Source of the DNA: Castellaniella sp040276085
Lineage (GTDB): Bacteria; Pseudomonadota; Gammaproteobacteria; Burkholderiales; Burkholderiaceae_B
Length of the DNA stretch: 64,000 nt
Reading direction: 5' to 3'
Assembly: GCF_040276085.1 (NCBI RefSeq)
Contig: NZ_JBELOK010000010.1
Coordinates: 85,789 to 149,788 of the forward strand
In this document: positions 43,005-50,345 of the stretch, in pieces
How positions within the stretch are numbered: position 1 is the first letter of the stretch
Layout: every line of letters begins with the position of its first letter
Notes under the pieces: generated by a model
What the model was told of the DNA's origin: nothing
Seen by the model: only the letters and a program-made list of their open reading frames with translations
The model's database searches: none
Program-made: the position numbers and the translations under genes

Positions 43005-43008
43005 ATAA

Positions 43009-44046
43009 TCAGGCTTTTCCAAGCGGCTGGCGAGGCGCCTGACGGCAGATCTTGGCCAGGGTGCTGACCCAGTGTGGCTGATCGTTTAAACAGGGGATCA
43101 GAGTCAGTTCTTCGCCGCCAGCTTCGCGGAAGGTTTCCTTGCCGCGAATACCGATTTCTTCCAGAGTCTCGATACAATCCGCCACAAAGGCGGGACAGGC
43201 CACCAGCAGGTGTTTGACCCCTTGCTGCCCCAGCTTTTTTAGGGTTTCATCGGTATAGGGCTCAATCCATTTGGCTTTGCCCAGGCGCGACTGAAACGAC
43301 ATCGACCATTGGCCATCCGGAATGCCCAGTGCCGCAGCCAGCTGTGCGCTGGTGCGCACGCATTGCGCCCGATAACAGCTGCCCAGGATCTCGTCGCTGG
43401 CTGTTTGACAGCAATCGGCGGTGGCCAGGCAGTGGCAACCGCTGGGATCTGCCTTGCGGATATGCCTTTCTGGCAGCCCATGGTAGCTTAACAATAGGTG
43501 ATCGTAAGCCGATGCCAGCGAGGGCCGGATGCTGGCAGCAAGTGCGGCCATATAGTCGGGCTGGTCAAAAAATGGCGGGATTACGTCCAATCGTAAGGGC
43601 AGTGCCTGCTGCCGGATTGTTCGCCGCGCTTCGTCCAGCACTGTTGTGACCGTGCTGTCGGCAAACTGCGGATACAGCGGCACCAGCGTAGCGGTTTTGA
43701 TCCCATCTTTTGCCAGATCCTGCAAAATGCTTTGGATCGATGGTTGGCCGTAGCGCATGGCAAGCTTTACAGGTGCTCCGGCCCATTGCTCGGCCAGCTT
43801 GGCGCGCAGGCGCTCGCTGATGACCAATAATGGAGATCCCTCCGGCCACCAGATGGATTGGTAGGCTGCTGCCGATGCTGCCGGCCGTGAACGCAAGATC
43901 AGGGAAACCAGCAGGCGCCGAATTGGCCAGGGTAGGTCGATCACGTAACGGTCCATCAAAAACTGGTTCAAGTACTGACGGACGTCTTTTACCTGAGTAC
44001 TGGGTGTAGAGCCCAGGTTAACGAGGATCAGTGCGTGGTCGGACAT
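43009..44046 (-). CDS. hemH: Ferrochelatase
   Basis: 345 residues from the ATG at 44046 that begins the family N-terminus (LILVNLGST); the upstream extension is not used. Inserts Fe(II) into protoporphyrin IX, the last haem step. The active-site histidine is in LSYHGLPERH and the glutamate in FVADCIETLEEI. The segment 204-229 holds six cysteines (C204, C206, C212, C213, C224, C229), a cluster known from a subset of proteobacterial ferrochelatases and possibly binding metal or an iron-sulfur cluster. Confidence 0.95.
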   Translation of the reverse strand: MSDHALILVNLGSTPSTQVKDVRQYLNQFLMDRYVIDLPWPIRRLLVSLILRSRPAASAAAYQSIWWPEGSPLLVISERLRAKLAEQWAGAPVKLAMRYGQPSIQSILQDLAKDGIKTATLVPLYPQFADSTVTTVLDEARRTIRQQALPLRLDVIPPFFDQPDYMAALAASIRPSLASAYDHLLLSYHGLPERHIRKADPSGCHCLATADCCQTASDEILGSCYRAQCVRTSAQLAAALGIPDGQWSMSFQSRLGKAKWIEPYTDETLKKLGQQGVKHLLVACPAFVADCIETLEEIGIRGKETFREAGGEELTLIPCLNDQPHWVSTLAKICRQAPRQPLGKA

Positions 44047-44171
44047 GGAGAGCCTGTGTAATGAAAAGCTGGGTATTGAGCGTTGCAACAAATGAGGCCC
44101 GGGTTGGGCCTCATCAAGAAGGGTATCAGCGTTATACAGTAGCAGATCAGGGCGCTGCATGCACTGGAGGC

Positions 44172-44549
44172 TTATCCTGCAGTAGCCGACAGGGTCTTGC
44201 TTTGCGACTGGGCTGCCAGAACCTCATCAAATGCGCCTACGGCGTTGGCAGCGTACATGGCAGCTGGCCCGCCACCCATGTAAATGGCCACGCCCAGCGC
44301 GTCATGCACCTCTTGCGTGGTGGCACCCAAACGGCCCAGGGCACGTGTATGAAAACCGATGCAACCGTCGCAACGTGATGCCACCCCGATGGCCAAGGCG
44401 ATGAGTTCTTTCATTTTGGGGTCGAGTGCGCTCTCGGCCATGGCAGCTTTGCCCATCTCCGAGAAGCCTTTCATCACCCCCGATTGGGTTTTGTGCAGTT
44501 GGACCAGGTGATCCGAAATATCCTTGGTAAGTGCCTTGTAGTCGGTCAT
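44172..44549 (-). CDS. AhpD-like carboxymuconolactone decarboxylase family protein
   Basis: 125 residues. The peroxidase-type motif RCDGCIGFH gives C60, C63 and H67, as in AhpD alkylhydroperoxidases, followed by a helical bundle. The best guess is a thiol-dependent peroxide or persulfide-linked reductase, not a true decarboxylase. It is transcribed divergently from the ArsR/YeeE genes from a shared symmetric operator, which suggests a joint response to reactive sulfur or peroxides. Confidence 0.85.
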   Translation of the reverse strand: MTDYKALTKDISDHLVQLHKTQSGVMKGFSEMGKAAMAESALDPKMKELIALAIGVASRCDGCIGFHTRALGRLGATTQEVHDALGVAIYMGGGPAAMYAANAVGAFDEVLAAQSQSKTLSATAG

Positions 44550-44609
44550 GAGGGAGCTCCCGTAATGTTAAACGTCTGAAAAGGTTGCTGAAACACAGTA
44601 CGTTTCGAT

Positions 44610-44644
44610 ATTATATTGACTAATAATATATAAAGCAATATAAT
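44610..44644. promoter_or_regulatory. Symmetric operator containing two opposed promoters
   Basis: A perfect 9-bp inverted repeat, ATTATATTG (44610-44618) and CAATATAAT (44636-44644), is separated by 17 bp. On the plus strand TTGACT (44616-44621) and TATAAT (44639-44644) form a promoter with 17-bp spacing for the ArsR-type regulator gene. On the minus strand TTGCTT (44638-44633) and TATAAT (44615-44610), again 17 bp apart, form one for the AhpD-like gene. One bound regulator dimer would cover both. Confidence 0.85.
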
Positions 44645-44671
44645 TTAAGTTAGTTAATCAAGGAAATCCCT

Positions 44672-44992
44672 ATGAACGACGCGGTTCTGGATCCGGATCT
44701 GATGCGTGCAACAGCCACGGGCGTGGTCGACAAACTAAAGGTGTTGGCCAATCCCGATCGCCTGCTGTTGTTGTGTCAGCTGTCGCAAGGCGAGCGCTGT
44801 GTCAGCGACCTCGAACAGACGCTGGACATCCGCCAGCCCACTTTGTCACAGCAACTGGGGGTCTTGCGTACAGAAAACGTGGTTGAAACCCGTCGCGAAG
44901 GTAAGTATGTGTATTACCGGGTAGCTGATCAAAAGCTCTTGAAGGTTTTGATCACTCTTTACGATCTTTACTGTCCCAAGGAGCAATCATGA
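44672..44992 (+). CDS. bigR: ArsR-family regulator, SqrR/BigR type (sulfide/persulfide sensing)
   Basis: 106 residues with the ArsR winged helix: VLANPDRLLLLCQL, then VSDLEQTLDIRQPTLSQQLGVLR (helix-turn-helix) and REGKYVYYRV (wing). Cysteines C35 and C101 are 66 residues apart, the spacing of the disulfide/tetrasulfide-forming pair in SqrR/BigR; C43 is extra. The metal motif ELCVCDL of true ArsR repressors is absent. Followed by two YeeE/YedE genes, the typical BigR operon. Start ATG 44672 has AAGGAAA upstream; it overlaps the next gene by 4 bp. Confidence 0.85.
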   Translation: MNDAVLDPDLMRATATGVVDKLKVLANPDRLLLLCQLSQGERCVSDLEQTLDIRQPTLSQQLGVLRTENVVETRREGKYVYYRVADQKLLKVLITLYDLYCPKEQS

Positions 44993-45423
44993 CAATTGAC
45001 TGGAATGCTTTTACCCCGTGGTCTGCACTTGGCGGTGGCGTGCTGATTGGCTTGGCTGCAGCCATTTATGTTTTGTTCAACGGTCGTATCGCTGGTGTCA
45101 GCGGTATCCTGGGCGGCCTTTTACGGCCCAACCCTGCAGATGTTTCGTGGCGCATCGCGTTTTTGGCTGGCTTGATCATCACGCCCGGCCTGTTCTGGCT
45201 GATCGGACACCCACAAGTTGTGCCCATCGACCCCAGCTATCCCGCGCTGATACTGGCCGGTTTGCTGGTGGGTGTTGGCACCCGCCTGGGTTCTGGTTGC
45301 ACCTCTGGCCATGGTGTGTGCGGCATATCGCGGTTTTCGCCACGGTCACTGGTGGCCACGGCCGGCTTTATGGCAGCAGGCTTTATCACCGTTTATGTGA
45401 TTCGCCACCTTTTAGGCATGTAA
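44989..45423 (+). CDS. YeeE/YedE-family sulfur-compound transporter, N-terminal half
   Basis: 144 residues, about four membrane helices, with the family motif GSGCTSGHGVCGISR (about 98-112) whose cysteine is thought to carry thiosulfate or sulfur in YeeE proteins. It forms half of the two-domain YeeE/YedE fold; the other half is the next gene, 11 bp downstream. The split pair is common in BigR-controlled operons. The start overlaps the regulator stop (ATGA). Confidence 0.88.
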   Translation: MTIDWNAFTPWSALGGGVLIGLAAAIYVLFNGRIAGVSGILGGLLRPNPADVSWRIAFLAGLIITPGLFWLIGHPQVVPIDPSYPALILAGLLVGVGTRLGSGCTSGHGVCGISRFSPRSLVATAGFMAAGFITVYVIRHLLGM

Positions 45424-45434
45424 GGAGAATGGTC

Positions 45435-45848
45435 ATGGGTGTCATCACATCTTTATTGGTGGGCATTATTTTTGGTATTGGCCTTGTCATTTCCGGCATG
45501 ATTTTCCCGGCTAAGGTACTGGGTTTTCTGGATCTGGCTGGTGCCTGGGATCCATCCCTTGGGCTGGTGATGGGGGGGGCCGTGCTGGCGGGTACGGTTG
45601 CCTTCACGATAGCCCGTAGCCGGCCGCGCTCTATTTTGGGTTTCGAGATGAAGATTCCCCAATCCACAACTATCGACAAACGGCTTGTGGGCGGCAGCCT
45701 GTTGTTTGGCATTGGTTGGGGGATTGCCGGGTTGTGTCCAGGGCCGGCCCTGGTTAACCTGGGCACCGGCGAAATCAAGGCCATCGTGTTCTTTGTGGCT
45801 CTGTTGGCTGGCATGGGCATATTCGAGCTCATCGAACGCCGTCGCTGA
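45435..45848 (+). CDS. YeeE/YedE-family sulfur-compound transporter, C-terminal half
   Basis: 137 residues, about four membrane helices, with the second family motif GIGWGIAGLCPGPALVNL (about 92-109) whose cysteine pairs functionally with that of the first half. ATG 45435 is chosen because AAGGAG (45422-45427) has 7-bp spacing to it; an in-frame ATG at 45429 is too close. It completes the operon regulator, half 1, half 2. Confidence 0.88.
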   Translation: MGVITSLLVGIIFGIGLVISGMIFPAKVLGFLDLAGAWDPSLGLVMGGAVLAGTVAFTIARSRPRSILGFEMKIPQSTTIDKRLVGGSLLFGIGWGIAGLCPGPALVNLGTGEIKAIVFFVALLAGMGIFELIERRR

Positions 45849-45868
45849 TCCACCAAGCGTTGCACATT

Positions 45869-46009
45869 GGCGGTGTGGCAGTTAAACTCACGCCGTCATT
45901 GGGGAGTAGCCGCTCTTCGCCTGAAGAGGCTGACGTCAACATACTTGGCCCGCAGGCCATGGCGTCAGCAGTTGCCCAGCCTGGCAAGACCTTTGACCAT
46001 CACGCCACC
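45869..46009 (+). promoter_or_regulatory. yybP-ykoY (manganese) riboswitch
   Basis: Key aptamer blocks are present in order: GGGGAGTAGC (45901-45910), GTCAACATACTTG (45935-45947) and GGCAAGACCTTTGACC (45983-45998). A long basal stem pairs 45869-45886 with 45992-46009 (15 of 18 positions paired including wobbles). Downstream, GGTCAA (46031-46036) can compete for TTGACC (45993-45998), and GGCCGG (46015-46020, preceded by CCAGG) can pair with CCGGCCTGG (46048-46056) beside the start codon at 46067, a plausible expression platform. Family knowledge: Mn2+ binding turns the downstream exporter on. Confidence 0.88.
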
Positions 46010-46066
46010 AGGTAGGCCGGGGGGCGGGGTGGTCAATCGTTTATTCACCGGCCTGGAACCCCCCGC

Positions 46067-46645
46067 ATGGAATCCCTCTTTATCTCTACTGGTGTTGTTG
46101 CCTTGGCTGAAATCGGCGACAAAACCCAGCTATTGGCGTTCATCTTGGCTGCGCGCTTTAAAAAGCCAGTACCCATCATTTTGGGCATTCTTGCGGCTAC
46201 GATACTGAATCATGGTCTGGCAGGCGCACTGGGTGCCTGGATTACGGATATGGTCAGTCCTGAAATCCTGCGCTGGGTATTAGGGTTGTCTTTTATCGCC
46301 ATGGCCATCTGGACAATGATCCCGGACAAATTCGAAGAAGACGCTACCTGTCTGGCGCGTAAGTGTGGCGTGTTTGGCGCCACGTTCCTGGCCTTTTTCC
46401 TCGCTGAGATGGGCGACAAGACGCAAATTGCCACAGTGGCACTGGCGGCGCACTATGCCAGCCCGATACTGGTGGTGGTGGGGACCACGCTTGGCATGTT
46501 GATTGCAGACGTGCCAGCGGTGTTTGTGGGTGATCGACTGGCAAAAAAAATCCCCATGAAACTCGTTCATTCACTGGCTGCGGCAATCTTCTTGATGCTG
46601 GGAATCCTGACCTTGTTGGGCGCTGGCAGGCAATTGGGCTTCTGA
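46067..46645 (+). CDS. GDT1/UPF0016-family Mn2+ exporter
   Basis: 192 residues, six expected membrane helices in two repeats. Each repeat carries the family signature E-x-G-D-K-T: EIGDKT (15-20) and EMGDKT (114-119). GDT1/TMEM165 relatives (bacterial MneA) transport Mn2+ or Ca2+ against H+. The yybP-ykoY riboswitch directly upstream supports manganese export. The ribosome binding region (TGGA, 46054-46057) is inside the proposed switch stem. Confidence 0.92.
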   Translation: MESLFISTGVVALAEIGDKTQLLAFILAARFKKPVPIILGILAATILNHGLAGALGAWITDMVSPEILRWVLGLSFIAMAIWTMIPDKFEEDATCLARKCGVFGATFLAFFLAEMGDKTQIATVALAAHYASPILVVVGTTLGMLIADVPAVFVGDRLAKKIPMKLVHSLAAAIFLMLGILTLLGAGRQLGF

Positions 46646-46697
46646 CAGATTCATCCATAATAGCGGTCTTTCTCAGACCTAAGAGCAGGAATTTCTT

Positions 46698-48002
46698 ATG
46701 CTGGCACTGGTTATTTTCGTGGTAACGCTTGTGCTGGTCATCTGGCAGCCAAAACGCCTGGGGATTGGCTGGAGTGCTTTAGGTGGGGCGACGGTGGCCT
46801 TGCTGACAGGTGTCGTCAACTGGGCTGATGTCCTTGTGGTTTGGCATATTGTGTGGGATGCCACCTTCACCTTTGTGGGCCTCATCATCATCTCCCTGAT
46901 TCTGGATGAGGCTGGTTTTTTCAGTTGGGCTGCGTTGCACATTGCGCGTTTGGGCAATGGCCGTGGCAGGCGCCTGTTCCCTCTGGTTTTGCTGTTGGGG
47001 GCCCTGATTGCAGCGGTATTTGCCAACGACGGCGCGGCGCTGTTGCTTACGCCCATTGTTGCAGCCATTTTGCTGCGTTTGCGCTTCAGCCCGCCGGCCG
47101 CCCTGGCGTTTATCATGGCCACGGGGTTTATTGCCGATACCGCTAGCCTGCCGTTGGTAATTTCCAATCTGGTCAATATCGTCAGTGCCAACTATTTTGA
47201 TGTGACATTTTCGCGGTATGCCCTTGTGATGGTGCCGGTAAATCTGGTGTCCGTTGTGGCTACGCTAGGTGTGCTCTGGCTGGCCTTTGGGCGCCATATT
47301 CCTTGTCATTACGTGGTTGAGTCTCTGGATAAGCCTGCAGACGCCATTGTGGATCACCGTGTTTTTTGGGCGGCATTTCCGGTATTGGTCCTGCTTTTGC
47401 TGGCGTACTTCGTGCTGGCTGCTTGGCGGCTACCATTTTGCCTGGTGACCAGTGTGGCGGCCCTGGTGTTGATGGGGATTGCCGGCCGGTGGGGTCAAGA
47501 AGAGCCAGCTGTGGTGCCAATGGCCAAGGTGCTGCGTCAAGCGCCATGGCAGATCGTACTGTTTTCTCTGGGTATGTATCTGGTGGTTTATGGCCTGGGG
47601 CAAGCCGGCCTGACACAGATGGGGGCCGAGGCGCTTCAGTGGCTGGCCATGCAGGATCCAACAATGGCCACTGTCGGTACCGGTTTTTTGGCTGCTGTCA
47701 CGGCATCCATCATGAACAATCTGCCATCTACATTGGTGGGAGCGCTAGCCATTGATCATGCGCAAGTCCCCGATCTGACCCGTCAGCTGATGATTTACGC
47801 CAATGTCATCGGCAACGACCTGGGACCGAAATTTACCCCGATAGGCAGCCTGGCTACGCTGCTGTGGTTGCATGTGCTGCAGGGCAAGGGTTATCGGATT
47901 GGCTGGGGGTACTACATGAAAACAGGCCTGCTGATTACACCGCCCGTGCTATTGGCTACCCTGCTGGCGCTGGCGTGGTGGTTGCCCTTGCTCGGATACT
48001 GA
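46698..48002 (+). CDS. arsB: Arsenite efflux membrane protein ArsB
   Basis: 434 residues, about twelve membrane helices, ArsB/NhaD superfamily. Recognisable stretches are GAANPLT-type N-terminus replaced by VIWQPKRLGIGWSA, FANDGAALLLTPI (about 109-121), FIADTASLPLVISNLVN and MNNLPSTLVGAL, plus NDLGPKFTPIGSLATLLW near the C-terminus. It expels As(III)/Sb(III). No arsR, arsC or arsA is nearby; the ArsR-type gene 1.7 kb upstream lacks the metal motif, so this arsB is an orphan. An acid-adapted fold relative is the only alternative. Confidence 0.9.
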   Translation: MLALVIFVVTLVLVIWQPKRLGIGWSALGGATVALLTGVVNWADVLVVWHIVWDATFTFVGLIIISLILDEAGFFSWAALHIARLGNGRGRRLFPLVLLLGALIAAVFANDGAALLLTPIVAAILLRLRFSPPAALAFIMATGFIADTASLPLVISNLVNIVSANYFDVTFSRYALVMVPVNLVSVVATLGVLWLAFGRHIPCHYVVESLDKPADAIVDHRVFWAAFPVLVLLLLAYFVLAAWRLPFCLVTSVAALVLMGIAGRWGQEEPAVVPMAKVLRQAPWQIVLFSLGMYLVVYGLGQAGLTQMGAEALQWLAMQDPTMATVGTGFLAAVTASIMNNLPSTLVGALAIDHAQVPDLTRQLMIYANVIGNDLGPKFTPIGSLATLLWLHVLQGKGYRIGWGYYMKTGLLITPPVLLATLLALAWWLPLLGY

Positions 48003-48047
48003 GGCTTGTTGGTACGTGTGAGGTGTGACGCGACGCGGGGCTGGCAG

Positions 48048-48689
48048 CTAGCCCGCTTGTTCTTGTTGTTTGATAGGTGCCAGTGTGGCTGCCTGAAGCC
48101 TGTATGCCCCGCAGGCATCCAGCAGGGCGTGGTCGTAACTTGCCAACAGGATCACCCGCGTGTTTGCCCAGATTTTCAGCTGTGCTGCCAGTGCCTGACG
48201 GCCGGGGGTATCCAGGCCGTTGCTGGGGCCATCTGCAATCATTACTGCAGGCTGGCCAATATCGGCGGCGGCCCAGAGCATCTTTCGCCGGGTGCCGGTA
48301 GACATCTGCTCGAAAGGCTTATCCAGATGAACATCCAGCCCCAGTTGGCTGGCAAAGGCCATGACGCTTTGATTGACGCTGGCATGTTGCTTCTTGGCCA
48401 TTGCCTCAAGCCACTGCCGTCCTGTCTGGGTGGGTGATGCCGGACAGTGCTCGGGTATGTAAACTACGCGCGACAAGGCCTGCTCTGGTGCCTGTGCCAA
48501 AGAGTATCCATCGATAATGATGTCACCCTCGTCTGGAGGAACCACACCTGCGATAAGGCTGAGCAGAGTAGTTTTACCGGTGCTGTCTTCTTCGCTTAAG
48601 GCAAAACATCCTGGCTCAAAGGATCGGCTCAGCCCCTGAAACAGGATGTGATCGTCATATCGTTTGCTGATCTGATGCAGAGTAAGCAT
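48048..48689 (-). CDS. Degenerate ABC-type ATPase subunit
   Basis: 213 residues, ABC ATPase fold with several key residues changed. Walker A reads SEEDSTGKT (32-40), with the first glycine lost but GKT kept. The signature is MSTGTRRKM (129-137) instead of LSGGQ. After Walker B aspartate D153 the catalytic glutamate is glycine (G154), and the switch histidine is tyrosine (Y185). ATP binding is possible but hydrolysis is doubtful. No permease gene adjoins it. It follows the acyl-CoA synthetase gene by 10 bp, as the third gene of an operon. Confidence 0.7.
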   Translation of the reverse strand: MLTLHQISKRYDDHILFQGLSRSFEPGCFALSEEDSTGKTTLLSLIAGVVPPDEGDIIIDGYSLAQAPEQALSRVVYIPEHCPASPTQTGRQWLEAMAKKQHASVNQSVMAFASQLGLDVHLDKPFEQMSTGTRRKMLWAAADIGQPAVMIADGPSNGLDTPGRQALAAQLKIWANTRVILLASYDHALLDACGAYRLQAATLAPIKQQEQAG

Positions 48690-48699
48690 GCAATGCTGC

Positions 48700-50334
48700 T
48701 CAGGAGTTGCCCGGCGCGTCTTGCTTCTCGCGCAGGGCTTTACGGATGACTTTGCCCGTGGTGGTCATGGGCAGTGCATCCATGAACTCGACGATGCGGG
48801 GGTATTCGTGTGCGGCCGCGCGTTTGCGCACGTGCTCCTGGATATCGGCGATGAGCTCTGGGCTGCCTTGATAACCATCCTTAAGTACGATACAGGCTTT
48901 GACGATCTCGGTGCGGGCAGGGTCGGGCACGCCGATGACTGCCGCCATACGGACGGCAGGGTGACTTAAGAGGCAATCTTCGATAGGGCCCGGGCCGATT
49001 CGGTAGCCTGCACTGGTGATGACATCGTCACCGCGTCCTTTGAACCAAAGGTAGCCGTCAGCATCGCGCATCCCGCGATCACCTGTTACCAGGAAGTCGC
49101 CGATAAAGGCATCTTCGGTGGCTTTGGGGTTGGCCCAGTATTGCAGGAACATGACGGGATCGGGGCGCCGTACTGCGATATGGCCTTCGGTGCCGTCAGG
49201 CACGATTTTCCCCTGGCTGTCGATAATTTGCAGATCGTGTCCCGGCACCGGGCGGCCCATCGAACCCGGACGCGGGTCGAACAAGGCCGCGCAAGAGGAC
49301 ACAATCATGTTGCACTCGGTTTGACCATAAAACTCATTGATGGTGACACCCAGTGTCTTGCGCCCCCAGTCAATCAGCTGGGCGCCCAGGGTTTCACCGC
49401 CGCTAGCCACCGACACCAGCCCCAGCTGGCCATATTGCTGGGGATTATCAAGCGTGCGCAGCATCTTTAATGCTGTGGGTGGCAAAAACGTGTGGCTTAC
49501 CTGATTCCTGGCCATCAGTTGCCAGGCCTTCGAGGCCTCGAACTTGCTGAACCGATGCGCCAGCACCGCTACGCCGTGATGCCAGGAGGGCATGAGGACG
49601 TCCATCAGGCCGCCAATCCATGCCCAGTCGGCAGGGGTCCACATCAGGCTGGCCCGATTAGGGAAAAAATTGTGTGAGATTTCTACGCCAGGCAAGTGCC
49701 CCAAAAGCATGCGGTGCGCGTGCAGGGCTCCTTTGGGTTTGCCGGTTGTGCCCGAGGTGTAAATAATGACGGCGGGGTCGTCTGCCAGCGTGTCTTGCGG
49801 CGTAAAGACTTGCCCCTCTTGTGCATTGAGGGCGGCCCAGAAGCTATCGGGCGATTGCTCATTTGCGTCGATGTTCAGCAGGCAGGTGAGGTCGGGCAGC
49901 GCATCGCGGATGGCGGCAATCTTGCCCATGCCTTCGGTGTGTGTCACCAGTGCGCGTGCGCCCGAGTTGCCAAGGCGAAACTGCAAGGCTTCTGTGCCGA
50001 ACAGCGTAAACAGAGGTACCGCAATGGCGCCCAGCTTGTATGCGGCAAGGTGGGATATGGCGGTTTCCAGGGATTGGGGTAGCAGAACCCCGACACGGTC
50101 GCCCGCCTGGACGCCTTTTGCGCGCAAGGCCAGCGCCAGTTGGTCCGACCATTGCTTGAGCTGATCAAACGTGTAGCGGTCGGATGGTGCGTCCCCGTGA
50201 TCCACGATCAGGGCGAGACGACCACTACCGTCGGCCCAGCGGTCGCAGACATCTGTGCCAATGTTGTAGTGAGCCGGCACTTGCCAGGAAAATCCCTGGT
50301 AGGTTTGGGCATAGTCGTCTCGTGCCTGAAGCAT
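48700..50334 (-). CDS. Acyl-CoA synthetase (AMP-forming, medium-chain/ACSM-like)
   Basis: 544 residues. The P-loop YTSGTTGKPKG (about 192-202), the EFYGQTECN adenylation motif, GDRG and the C-terminal acyl-adenylate lysine in TTGKVIRK (about 528) are all intact, so it should activate a carboxylic acid with ATP and CoA. Overall shape is ACSM-like (benzoate/medium-chain/aromatic acids). It lies 11 bp after a solute-binding protein gene on the same strand, which may supply the acid. Confidence 0.9.
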   Translation of the reverse strand: MLQARDDYAQTYQGFSWQVPAHYNIGTDVCDRWADGSGRLALIVDHGDAPSDRYTFDQLKQWSDQLALALRAKGVQAGDRVGVLLPQSLETAISHLAAYKLGAIAVPLFTLFGTEALQFRLGNSGARALVTHTEGMGKIAAIRDALPDLTCLLNIDANEQSPDSFWAALNAQEGQVFTPQDTLADDPAVIIYTSGTTGKPKGALHAHRMLLGHLPGVEISHNFFPNRASLMWTPADWAWIGGLMDVLMPSWHHGVAVLAHRFSKFEASKAWQLMARNQVSHTFLPPTALKMLRTLDNPQQYGQLGLVSVASGGETLGAQLIDWGRKTLGVTINEFYGQTECNMIVSSCAALFDPRPGSMGRPVPGHDLQIIDSQGKIVPDGTEGHIAVRRPDPVMFLQYWANPKATEDAFIGDFLVTGDRGMRDADGYLWFKGRGDDVITSAGYRIGPGPIEDCLLSHPAVRMAAVIGVPDPARTEIVKACIVLKDGYQGSPELIADIQEHVRKRAAAHEYPRIVEFMDALPMTTTGKVIRKALREKQDAPGNS

Positions 50335-50345
50335 GGTGGTCTCCG

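Noticed and set aside
44672..44992. The ArsR-family gene as arsR for the arsB at 46698
   Set aside because: The arsenic-binding ELCVCDL motif is absent, the cysteine spacing is that of persulfide sensors, and the partner genes are YeeE/YedE; arsB lies beyond a riboswitch and another gene.
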